Assembly: GCA_035263105.1 (NCBI GenBank)
Contig: DATFRO010000039.1
Coordinates: 1-40,782 of the forward strand
Direction of reading: 5' to 3'
DNA length: 40,782 nt
DNA from: DATBVX01 sp035263105
Lineage (GTDB): Bacteria > Pseudomonadota > Gammaproteobacteria > Steroidobacterales > Steroidobacteraceae
The notes under the pieces are model-generated. The model saw only the letters and a list, made by a program, of their open reading frames with translations, was not told where the DNA came from and did no database searches. Made by a program: the position numbers and the translations under genes. Positions 6,193 to 13,619 of this stretch are shown here, piece by piece (the stretch's first letter is position 1; every line of letters starts with the position of its first letter).

Positions 6193-6591
6193 CTACGCGC
6201 GACCGCGTGGCGACGGCTGCAACATGCTGACGCGGTTGCCCTCGGTGTCCATGAACGAGACGTACTGACCGACGTTCGGGATCTCCATCGGGTCGCCGAG
6301 CACCTTGCCGCCCGCATCCTTCACCTTCTTCACCGCATCCTTGATGCTGTCCACCGCGATGACGAGTGACGGGTACTGCGCGGGCCAGTCGGACTTCTTC
6401 TCGTAGAAACCGCCGTTGATCGCGCCAGGCTTCTTCGGGCCGGTGTCACCGGTCTCCGTGGTCGTCGCGACCACGTACTTGCCCATGTCTTCACCGAGCA
6501 GCTGCGTCTGCCAGCCGAACGCGTTGCCATAGAACTTCGCCATGCGCTCGCGATTCTCGTAGGGCATTTCGAAATGAACGACGGGATTCAT
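6193..6591 (-). CDS. VOC-superfamily protein
   Basis: A 132-residue glyoxalase/bleomycin-resistance-type protein. It starts PVVHFEMPYENRERMAKFYGNAFGWQ, the common first half with the His metal ligand, and has a Gly-rich loop AINGGFYEK. The second half is LVIAVDSIKDAVKKVKDAGGKVL and ends SFMDTEGNRVSML. The substrate is unknown. It resembles the VOC protein at 4771 only at the fold level. The ATG sits at 6591, preceded by GGAGG in the minus direction, a good ribosome binding site. It is monocistronic, convergent with ridA. Confidence 0.83.
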   Translation of the reverse strand: MNPVVHFEMPYENRERMAKFYGNAFGWQTQLLGEDMGKYVVATTTETGDTGPKKPGAINGGFYEKKSDWPAQYPSLVIAVDSIKDAVKKVKDAGGKVLGDPMEIPNVGQYVSFMDTEGNRVSMLQPSPRGRA

Positions 6592-6716
6592 AATGCATAC
6601 CTCCGTGGGATGGGCGTTGTGTCCCTGGTGCTTGCGGACCGACCGGGCGTTGGAACACAGACCTCAACAATCGTTCCTGTGTGAACGACGAACGACGGTC
6701 GTCGCTTTCGACAAGG

Positions 6717-6752
6717 TTCGTGCCGCGTTCGACCTTCGTGCCGTGTTCGACG
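6717..6752 (+). repeat. Two-copy 18-base tandem repeat
   Basis: TTCGTGCCGCGTTCGACC (6717-6734) is followed directly by TTCGTGCCGTGTTCGACG (6735-6752), with 16 of 18 bases identical. It lies in the 187-base space between the VOC gene and the end of the ATP-grasp gene. No gene or clear promoter was seen in that space. GACGAACGACGGTCGTCG just upstream gives short inverted repeats. Confidence 0.6.
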
Positions 6753-6778
6753 CTAATCGTCGCGCCGCAGTATGCCTG

Positions 6779-7813
6779 TCACGATTCGTACAGGCGCCAC
6801 GCCGCCTGATAGCTCAAGCCGTGTGACAGGATCTTGCTCAGCAGGTCGTCGTAGGACATGCCCACCGAGCGCGCCGAGTCGGCGAAGTCTTCTTCCTTGC
6901 TCAGGTTCGGGTTCGCGTTGGCCTCGAGGACGAAGAGGCTCCCGTCGGCGCGCTGCCGGAAGTCCATGCGCGCGTAGCCGGAGAGGTGCAGCGCTTTGTA
7001 GATGCGGCGCGCCATGTTGGTCATCTGGTCGACCGCGGCCTGCGGCAGGTCCTTGGCCGGGTCCGTCGTGATGCCATATTTCTTCTGGTAACGCTTGTCC
7101 CACTTCACCTTGCGCGTTGCGATCGCGGGCAGGGACTCAGGGAGCGAACCGAAGGTCATCTCCCACACCGGGAAAGTCGTCAGGCGCCGATTGCCGAGCA
7201 CGCCGACATAGAACTCGCGCCCTTCGACGTATTCCTCGACCAGCGCGTCGGACGTCGTCTGCTCGTGGATGAACTCGATGCGCTCCTTGAGCTTGGCGGC
7301 ATCCTCCACGACCGACGCCTGCGCGATGCCGAGGCTCGCATCCTCGGTCGCGGACTTCACGAACAGCGGGTAGCGGAGCCTTCTCGGCATTCGCAGGCGC
7401 GCGCCGCGCGGAAACACCGCGAATTGCGGCGTCGGGATGCGGTGATACGCGAGGAGCTGCTTGCTCAGCACCTTGTCGCGCGACAGCAGGAGCCCACGCG
7501 GGTTGCAGCCGGTATAAGGCTGGCGCAGCAGCTCCAGGAACGCGACCACGTGCTGGTCGTAGGTGACGATGCCGTCGAACTCTTCCAGCAGGTTGAAGAC
7601 GATCTGCGGCTTCCATTCCATGATCTCGGCGCGCAGCTCCGCAATGCTGTCGCGCACGCCGAGCGGCTTCACGTCATGGCCGGCATTGCGCAGGTGCGTG
7701 ATGACGTCGTACTCGGAGCGCCATTCCTCGATTTCCTTGTCGCTGTGACCCTTGAGGCTGTCGGGAGGCACGAGGCTTTCATGCATCACGACGAGCGTGC
7801 GCAGCGGCTTCAT
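6779..7813 (-). CDS. D-alanine-D-alanine-ligase-like ATP-grasp enzyme
   Basis: A 344-residue ATP-grasp ligase of the Ddl type. An N-terminal domain (residues 1-110) carries VFNLLEEFDG and PYTGCNPRGLLLSRDK, the Ddl region. The central domain has YPLFVKSATEDASLGI and LVEEYVEGREFYVGVLG. The C-terminal metal-binding part is RMDFRQRADGSLFVLEANANPNLS, with the E-x-N-x-N ligands. It should ligate a carboxylate to an amine using ATP, but the substrate cannot be called D-Ala from sequence. The neighbours are a peptidase and a phosphatase/ADP-ribosylglycohydrolase, not mur genes. Its ATG overlaps the peptidase stop, and it is the last gene of the operon. Confidence 0.82.
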   Translation of the reverse strand: MKPLRTLVVMHESLVPPDSLKGHSDKEIEEWRSEYDVITHLRNAGHDVKPLGVRDSIAELRAEIMEWKPQIVFNLLEEFDGIVTYDQHVVAFLELLRQPYTGCNPRGLLLSRDKVLSKQLLAYHRIPTPQFAVFPRGARLRMPRRLRYPLFVKSATEDASLGIAQASVVEDAAKLKERIEFIHEQTTSDALVEEYVEGREFYVGVLGNRRLTTFPVWEMTFGSLPESLPAIATRKVKWDKRYQKKYGITTDPAKDLPQAAVDQMTNMARRIYKALHLSGYARMDFRQRADGSLFVLEANANPNLSKEEDFADSARSVGMSYDDLLSKILSHGLSYQAAWRLYES

Positions 7814-8931
7814 AGCACGTGGCGCCCCGCGGCACCGTTCAAGTGCAGTCGTGCGATGCGGGTGACGAGGGCTTCGATGCGGCGGCGCGCGGCACGCGCC
7901 GGTCCGTGGACGGCGAGACCCTGCTGGGCGGAGCGATGGATGATGAGTCTCAGCACCTGGTGGATCAGATACTCGCTCGTGTCAAGCTTGCGGGCAACCC
8001 TGCGGCGCACGTCGGGCTTGAGCGCGCGCACGAACGCAGCGGCACGGATCGATCCGCGCGCCTGCGGATCAGCGCACAACGCACGACCGATCAGCGTTTC
8101 GGCGTTCGAGCGCCGCCCGCCGGTGTAGCGCGCGAGCTTCGAGCGATAGTGTTGACGGAGCGTGCGGTTCTCGCACGACAGCGGCTCGATGACATCACGC
8201 GTGCGCACGGGAGGCTTGCTGTGCGCGAGCTCACGCATGAGCTCGTCGACGAAGCGCAGCTTCTCGAGCGCACGCCAGCCCTGGTACGAACGTCGCCAGC
8301 CTGAGCGCGGCCGCAGCCACACTGCGAACGTCTCGGCGAAATCCTCGGTCGGGTGACTCTGCGCATACCAGGCGCCGAGATGCTGCACGAAGCGCCGGCT
8401 CCCGGGCCGCGGCCGGTAGCTGTCGGGGTACGGGAGCGAAGCGGGTCCAAAGACTTCGCGCCAGCGCCGCCGGCGCCGCAAGCGGAATGCCGTATCGACG
8501 GCGTGGCCGGCCTCGTGGCGCAGGATCCGCATCATCCAGTTCGAGTTGCCGCCCTCCACCTCGTGCATCATGCGGCGTTCAAGCTGACGCAGCCGTGGAT
8601 GAGAGAGATAGAAAGGAATCGCGATGCCCGGCACGCCGTCGGGGGAGAACCATTCTTCGGCGAGCCAGCAATGCGGCTTGACCTTGAGACCGACGGCTTC
8701 GAGCTCGCCGTAGAGGCGCTCGATGTGCGCGGCGAGCTCAGTGCCCTCGATGCGCAGCTTGAGGTCGCGAAAGCGCAGGTCAAGCAGGTGCTCGTCCGAG
8801 AGACGCGACCAGTGCGCCGCACGCTTGCGCCGAATCGATTGAGTGCTTGCGCGCTTGCGCCGGCGGCGCCTCGAGTGCGCGCTCGCGCGTTTGCGCCCGC
8901 CGCGACTCGCCCGTGTGCTCGCGCGTTTCAT
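7810..8931 (-). CDS. Putative zinc metallopeptidase with Arg-rich N-terminal tail
   Basis: A 373-residue protein matching the putative zinc-binding metallopeptidase family (Peptidase_Mx type). The active-site motif is RHEAGHAVD (HEXXH at about 139-143), followed by HPTEDFAETFAVWL, whose Glu is the probable third ligand. The first 40 residues are extremely basic and repetitive: KRAST, RKRASA, RRRRRKRAST and RRKRA. No signal peptide is present, so the protein is cytoplasmic and the tail could bind nucleic acid or acidic surfaces. ATG 8929-8931 overlaps the previous stop (ATGA), which settles the start, and its own stop overlaps the ATP-grasp start. It is predicted to trim or process the product or target of that ligase; this is inference. 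Confidence 0.8.
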   Translation of the reverse strand: MKRASTRASRGGRKRASAHSRRRRRKRASTQSIRRKRAAHWSRLSDEHLLDLRFRDLKLRIEGTELAAHIERLYGELEAVGLKVKPHCWLAEEWFSPDGVPGIAIPFYLSHPRLRQLERRMMHEVEGGNSNWMMRILRHEAGHAVDTAFRLRRRRRWREVFGPASLPYPDSYRPRPGSRRFVQHLGAWYAQSHPTEDFAETFAVWLRPRSGWRRSYQGWRALEKLRFVDELMRELAHSKPPVRTRDVIEPLSCENRTLRQHYRSKLARYTGGRRSNAETLIGRALCADPQARGSIRAAAFVRALKPDVRRRVARKLDTSEYLIHQVLRLIIHRSAQQGLAVHGPARAARRRIEALVTRIARLHLNGAAGRHVL

Positions 8932-10454
8932 TGCGCCATTTTCTCCATCGACGCGGCGAGCAGGCGATCGGCCAATTGCTCGATGACCTCGCGCTCCAGC
9001 AGCGCACTGCGCCACCCGGAGGGAATCGCGTTGACGCCGTAGAACGCGCCGCCGAGCTGACCGAAGAGCGCGCCGGTCACGTCCGAATCGAGGCCGAGGT
9101 TGACGGCGAGCAGCGCACCCTCGCGGAAGGTTTGCGTGCGATAGAACGCCCAGAGCACGGCCTCGAGCGCCGCCATCGCCCCGCCTCCGCCGGTCACCGT
9201 GTCCGCCGACTTGTCGCGGAAGGAACCCGCTGCCACCGCCGCGATCTCGGGCCGCAACGGCCGCTCCTTGAACTGACCGTTCGGGTCAGCGCTCAGGAGC
9301 TGCTGACGGCTCGCGCCCTGGAGCGCGGCGATGAGGAGTGAAGCGAAGTAGCGGCATGCATCGAGCACCACGGGAGACTGATCGGTGGTGCGTGCCGCCT
9401 CCGCGGCGTTGTGGATCGCGGCCTTCGGGTCGGACAGGAAATAGAGCACGACGGGAGCGACGCGCGTCAGCGCATCCTTATCGAGCCGTGCCGGATCGTG
9501 CGAGCCCGAGAAGGGTTTCCCGGACCACTGCGACGCGGCGAGCGCACGCGCAACCGTCGCGGTGATCCCGACGCAGGCGCCGGTGCTCGACAAGCGTCCC
9601 TTGCGTTGCCAGAGCCGGTAGCGCGCCACCTGGTCCGTCACGTCGAACGCTTCGCATTCCACCAGGCTCTCGGCGAGACAGAGCGCCATTGCGGTGTCGT
9701 CCGTCCAGCCGCCGCGCGGCATCTCGAACGGTCCGCCACCCAGCAGATCGCCGAGCGGCGTGAACGTACCCGGCGCACGAAATTGCACCGCGGCGCCGAG
9801 CGCATCGCCGACGGCGAGACCGAGGAGCGTTCCCTGGTAGCGATCGCGCACCGCGCGCGCCGCGACGAGTTCCTCGGTGCGCGGCTGCGGCGCCGCTGCG
9901 GCGCGCGCGCCTTCGCGCCAGTTGAGCACGTACTCGTACTGCTCGTCCGTCTCCGGCGTCTGCGGCCAGTCCTTGGAGCGCGAGTTGAAGCGCCAGAGCG
10001 AATTGAGATGATCGAGCGCGGCTTCGGGAATCATTCCCCGGTGCACGAAGTAGCAGCCGAGCACCGTGCCCGTGCGGCCGACGCCGGCCTGGCAGTGCAG
10101 GTACACGCAGTGACCCGAATCGAGCATGCGATCGAGATACTCGTGAATCTCCGCCATCGCCTGCGGCGAGAGCGGCACCGAGTGATCGTGGATCGGCCTG
10201 CGAACGTAGGTCACGTAGCGACCGCTCGCGACCTTGGCGTTCGGCAGCAGCGCATCGTACGGCGTCAGCTCGCCCGGCTCGGTGAGATCGACGAAGCAAG
10301 TGACGCCCGCTCCGATCAGGCGATTGAGACGGAACAGCGTGTCTGCGCGTGACGGCGTCGCTGGATACTCGCCGGCGAGGAGCCGCGCCGGCTCGACCCA
10401 ATACGTGTTCGGCAGCGGCGGTGCCGGCGTATCGGACGCATCCCGCTCGGGCAT
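8928..10454 (-). CDS. Dual-specificity phosphatase / ADP-ribosylglycohydrolase fusion
   Basis: A 508-residue two-domain protein. Residues about 15-185 form a cysteine phosphatase domain with the signature HCQAGVGRTG (Cys 121, Arg 127) and an upstream general-acid region RPIHDHSVP. Residues about 200-505 form an ADP-ribosylglycohydrolase domain of the DraG/ARH type: GLAVGDALGAAVQF, then GGWTDDTAMALCLAESL (metal-binding T-D-D) and GLDSDVTGALFGQLGGAFYG, where the family usually has a D-x-D pair. A short linker AAAAPQPRTEEL joins them. It should remove ADP-ribose and phosphate groups, possibly from the same substrate. ATG 10454 starts seven bases after the ttcA stop. Fusions of this kind are uncommon. 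Confidence 0.87.
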   Translation of the reverse strand: MPERDASDTPAPPLPNTYWVEPARLLAGEYPATPSRADTLFRLNRLIGAGVTCFVDLTEPGELTPYDALLPNAKVASGRYVTYVRRPIHDHSVPLSPQAMAEIHEYLDRMLDSGHCVYLHCQAGVGRTGTVLGCYFVHRGMIPEAALDHLNSLWRFNSRSKDWPQTPETDEQYEYVLNWREGARAAAAPQPRTEELVAARAVRDRYQGTLLGLAVGDALGAAVQFRAPGTFTPLGDLLGGGPFEMPRGGWTDDTAMALCLAESLVECEAFDVTDQVARYRLWQRKGRLSSTGACVGITATVARALAASQWSGKPFSGSHDPARLDKDALTRVAPVVLYFLSDPKAAIHNAAEAARTTDQSPVVLDACRYFASLLIAALQGASRQQLLSADPNGQFKERPLRPEIAAVAAGSFRDKSADTVTGGGGAMAALEAVLWAFYRTQTFREGALLAVNLGLDSDVTGALFGQLGGAFYGVNAIPSGWRSALLEREVIEQLADRLLAASMEKMAQ

Positions 10455-10460
10455 GGCGAA

Positions 10461-11288
10461 CTACTCGCGCGCGCCGGGTTCGAGGTGTGCGAAGTCGAAT
10501 GCCTGCGGGTCGGCGAGGTGCGAGCTCACGACGTTGCGCAAGGCACTGCCGATGGCTTCCAGCCGTCCCGGATGTTCCTTTTCCCAGTCCGCCAGCATCT
10601 GCTTGATCGCGGCGCGCTGCAGGTGTTCCTGCGAACCGCACAGGTTGCACGGGATGATCGGGAATTCCCGCGCCCGCGCGTAGCGCTCGATGTCGCGCTC
10701 GGCAACGTACGCGAGCGGCCGGATCACGATGTGCTGCCCGTCCTCGGAACGGAGCTTGGGCGGCATCGCCTTCAACTTGCCGCCGAAGAACATGTTGAGG
10801 AACAGCGTCTCGATCATGTCGTCGCGATGATGGCCGAGCGCGATCTTGGTGATGCCGTTCTCGCGTGCGTAGCGATAGAGCGCGCCGCGCCGCAGTCGCG
10901 AGCACAAGCCGCACATCGTCTTGCCTTCCGGGATCACGCGCTTCACGACGCGATAGGTGTCCTGCTCGATGATGTGAAACGGCACACCGAGCGCCGTGAG
11001 ATACCCGGGCAACACGTGCGCCGGGAAGTCCGGCTGCTTCTGGTCGAGGTTCACCGCGATCAGCTCGAACTTGACCGGTGCGCTGCGCTGCAGGCTGAGC
11101 AGCAGATCGAGGAGCGTGTACGAGTCCTTGCCGCCCGAGAGGCACACCATCACGCGATCGCCCGCGGCGATCATCGCGTAGTCCTCGATGGCCTTGCCGA
11201 CGAGACCGCGCAGGCGCGCCTGGAGCCGCCGCGTCGTATTCGACAGCGCATCAGCGGGCAGTGCGGTCTTCGCGTCCACGTGGCTCAT
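10461..11288 (-). CDS. ttcA: tRNA 2-thiocytidine(32) synthetase TtcA
   Basis: A 275-residue enzyme of the TtcA family, which thiolates cytidine 32 of certain tRNAs using ATP and an iron-sulfur cluster. Visible motifs are the PP-loop CLSGGKDSYTLLDLL and the two Cys pairs MCGLCSRLRRG and PCNLCGSQ that hold the cluster. GHHRDDMIETLFLN is also typical. The length is somewhat shorter than E. coli TtcA. ATG 11286-11288 overlaps the stop of the DUF4198 gene (ATGA), so the longer open frame upstream is not used. It is embedded in a multigene minus-strand operon. Confidence 0.93.
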   Translation of the reverse strand: MSHVDAKTALPADALSNTTRRLQARLRGLVGKAIEDYAMIAAGDRVMVCLSGGKDSYTLLDLLLSLQRSAPVKFELIAVNLDQKQPDFPAHVLPGYLTALGVPFHIIEQDTYRVVKRVIPEGKTMCGLCSRLRRGALYRYARENGITKIALGHHRDDMIETLFLNMFFGGKLKAMPPKLRSEDGQHIVIRPLAYVAERDIERYARAREFPIIPCNLCGSQEHLQRAAIKQMLADWEKEHPGRLEAIGSALRNVVSSHLADPQAFDFAHLEPGARE

Positions 11289-12004
11289 TCCAGGGAAAAC
11301 GTGTAGGCGGCCGAGAAGCTTTCGGTGTCCGCGTCCTTGCAGCCCTTGCACGGGCGCGTGTGGACGCTGCGGATGAGCCAGACGCCGGGCTGCGTCAGCG
11401 GGAAGCGCACTACGCCGCGCTCATCGCTCAAGCCGCTCAACTCCGTCACGGCGCCGTCCGCGCCGCGACGCAAAGCATAGGCGGTCGCGTTGGGCAGCGG
11501 CTTGGTCTCGAACAGGAGCTGCACGATCTGCTCCTCCCCGGCGTGCATGGTGAGCGGATTCTGCAGCAGAACGATCTCGTACTGCATGCCCGTGTAGCGG
11601 TGATTGAGGTCGGTCTCCGTGTCATCCCCCGTATGGCCGAGGAGCTTCAGGAAGTGCCAGCTCCGCTCGCGGCCCACCTGCTCGGAGCCCGTCACGAGGG
11701 TCACGAGAAACGGTCCCGGCGCCGGCAGCGCGTCGTCGATGAGCGGCTTCGCGCCGTCGTTGGTCGAGGCCAGGAGGTCGCGGACGTCGTTCGGCAGGCG
11801 CAGCTCGAAGCGCTCGGTATGGGCGCGCTCGTAGGCCTTCTCTTCGCGTGCGGCGAAGGCCTGGCCGGCGTCGAGGTGCACGACCAGGTGCGCGCCGGCC
11901 GCCGGATGATAGCTGTCGGCTTGCAGCCAATAGTCGTCGGCGTGTGTGAGCAGCGGCGCGAGGACGAGCGAGAGTGCGGCGAGCGCGCGCATGGCCGTTC
12001 TCAC
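11285..12004 (-). CDS. DUF4198-family exported protein
   Basis: A 239-residue secreted protein. It has a signal peptide at residues 1-22 (MRALAALSLVLAPLLTHA, cut before DDYWLQ). The mature part begins DDYWLQADSYHPAAGAHLVVHLDAG and ends with an Ig-like region LSDERGVVRFPLTQPGVWLIRSVH, typical of DUF4198 proteins (often annotated as ABC-nickel-permease-like periplasmic proteins). CKGCKDADTE near the C terminus may bind metal. The location is periplasmic. GTG 12004 follows GGAAGGGG and overlaps the M32 stop by four bases; ATG 11992 is an alternative. A role in metal handling is possible but not shown. Confidence 0.78.
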   Translation of the reverse strand: MRTAMRALAALSLVLAPLLTHADDYWLQADSYHPAAGAHLVVHLDAGQAFAAREEKAYERAHTERFELRLPNDVRDLLASTNDGAKPLIDDALPAPGPFLVTLVTGSEQVGRERSWHFLKLLGHTGDDTETDLNHRYTGMQYEIVLLQNPLTMHAGEEQIVQLLFETKPLPNATAYALRRGADGAVTELSGLSDERGVVRFPLTQPGVWLIRSVHTRPCKGCKDADTESFSAAYTFSLE

Positions 12005-13503
12005 GCCGCCCCTTCCAGGTACTTGGTCTCGAGATAACGGAGCGAGGCGGCCGCGGTGAGCGGCTTGCCGCTCGCGCTCTTCATCAACTCCTGGATCGAC
12101 ACCTTGGCCCCGAGGCTGTGGACGTTGTCACGCAGCCACGCAAAGAGTCCCGTGAACTGGCCGGCGGCGATTTCCTCGTCGATCGTCGCGTGCTGCGCGT
12201 GCAGGCTGTCCCAGAGCTGCGCGGCGATGATCGCGCCGAGCGCATAGGACGGGAAATACCCGAACGACCCGACCGCCCAGTGAATGTCCTGCAGGCACCC
12301 TTCGAGGTCGCTCTGCGGCCGGATCCCGAGGCGCTGCTCCATGAAGGCATTCCACGCTTCCGGCACGTTGCGGATCGCGAGCTCGCCGCTCAGGATTTTC
12401 TTCTCGAGGTCGTAGCGCAGCATGATGTGCAGCGGATACGTGAGCTCGTCCGCATCGACACGAATCAGTCCGCGGCGTACGCGATTCAGGTGCCGGTAGA
12501 GGTTATCCGCGTCCCACTCGGGACCGCTCACGCCGTAGTGCTTCTCGAGGATCGGCTTCAGATACCGCACGAACGGGCGACTGCGTCCCACGATCATCTC
12601 GAGGAGGAGCGACTGGCTCTCCTCGAGCGCCATGCCGCGATCGCGTCCCACCGGCTGGTCGCGCCAGTCCTGCGGGAGCCCCAGGTCGTACATCGCGTGG
12701 CCGCTCTCGTGCAACGCGCCCAGCAGGCCGTTGAACGGATCGTTGACGTCGAAGCGCGTGGTGATGCGGATGTCGCCCGGCACGCCTTCCGTGAAGGGAT
12801 GCTCGCTCTCGTCGAGCCGGCCGCGATCGAAGGGAAAGCCGAGCGCCTTCATCACGTCGACCACCACCTGGCGCTGCTTGGAAGCCGTGAACTTGCCGGT
12901 GATCGGCAGGCTCGGCTGCTTGGCCTGCAGCTCGATGGTGTCGTTGATGAGTGTCGGGAGCTTGCGCGACAGCGCCTTGAAGAGCGTGTCGATGTCCTGC
13001 GTGGTGATGCCGGAGGTGAACTCATCGACCAGCGCATCGTAAGGCTGAAGGTTCAACGCCTGCCCGAGGAGCGCGGCCTTGTCGCGCACCAGCGCGACCA
13101 CTTCCTCGAGATACGGCGCGAACACGTTGAAGTCGTTCTTCTGCCGCGCCTCCATCCATTGCACTTCGGCGCGCGAGGTGGCGCGCGCCAGCCGCGAGAT
13201 GAGCGTCGTCGGCGTTGCGATGGCGTGATCGCGCTGGCGGCGCATTTCGCGCAGGTTCGCGACCTGCCAGTCCTCGAGTCCCTGCGAGTTCGCGTTGGCG
13301 CGATCGAGGAGCCGCGTCACGCGCGGCGCGGTGAGAAGCGCGTGATATTCGGTCTCGAGCGCCGCCAGTTGCTCGCCGCGCACATCGGCGCTGCCACGCG
13401 GCATCATCACAGCGGCGTCCCAACGCAGCAGTGACAGCGCGCCGCGGAAGGCGTGCAGGCGCCGGAACTCCTGTTCCAGTTGCTGGTACGGTGATGCAGG
13501 CAT
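12001..13503 (-). CDS. M32-family metallocarboxypeptidase (thermostable carboxypeptidase 1 type)
   Basis: A 500-residue peptidase M32 protein. The zinc motif is LHESGHAMYDLGLPQ (HEXXH), followed by the family segment GMALEESQSLLLEMIVGRS, which supplies the third ligand. ADELTYPLHIMLRYDLEKKIL and WAVGSFGYFPSYALGAIIAAQ are also M32 hallmarks. The enzyme releases C-terminal amino acids from peptides in the cytoplasm. The length is normal. ATG 13503 has no visible ribosome binding site and lies ten bases after a terminator-like hairpin. It is the first gene of the six-gene overlapping operon ending at 6779. Confidence 0.92.
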   Translation of the reverse strand: MPASPYQQLEQEFRRLHAFRGALSLLRWDAAVMMPRGSADVRGEQLAALETEYHALLTAPRVTRLLDRANANSQGLEDWQVANLREMRRQRDHAIATPTTLISRLARATSRAEVQWMEARQKNDFNVFAPYLEEVVALVRDKAALLGQALNLQPYDALVDEFTSGITTQDIDTLFKALSRKLPTLINDTIELQAKQPSLPITGKFTASKQRQVVVDVMKALGFPFDRGRLDESEHPFTEGVPGDIRITTRFDVNDPFNGLLGALHESGHAMYDLGLPQDWRDQPVGRDRGMALEESQSLLLEMIVGRSRPFVRYLKPILEKHYGVSGPEWDADNLYRHLNRVRRGLIRVDADELTYPLHIMLRYDLEKKILSGELAIRNVPEAWNAFMEQRLGIRPQSDLEGCLQDIHWAVGSFGYFPSYALGAIIAAQLWDSLHAQHATIDEEIAAGQFTGLFAWLRDNVHSLGAKVSIQELMKSASGKPLTAAASLRYLETKYLEGAA

Positions 13504-13512
13504 GGCGTGGGC

Positions 13513-13569
13513 TAAAAAGAGCGCCGGAGTTTAGCAGACGAGGCGCCTGCGGCCCTCGTCAGGGCGCTC
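13513..13569 (-). terminator. Rho-independent terminator or attenuator upstream of the M32 gene
   Basis: In the minus direction GAGCGCC (13569-13563) pairs with GGCGCTC (13525-13519), enclosing a second stem GACGAGG/CCTCGTC. The outer stem is followed by five T residues (13518-13514). It follows the adaptor-lipoprotein gene stop at 13620 and would end transcripts from the mprF-acvB-regulator run. It also lies only ten bases before the M32 start codon, so it could act as an attenuator for that operon. Confidence 0.65.
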
Positions 13570-13619
13570 CTCAACCAATCAAAACAACGAGTTGTGCCGC
13601 CCGGGCGCGGCCGTTCAGG

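Noticed and set aside
6779..7813. Calling the Ddl-like protein ddl
   Set aside because: Motifs fit ATP-grasp Ddl-type folds, but no mur/fts context is present and D-Ala specificity is not readable; the general name is safer.
11974..13434. A long plus-strand open frame opposite the M32 gene
   Set aside because: The minus strand has a complete M32 protein with HESGH; the antisense translation looks like compositional noise.
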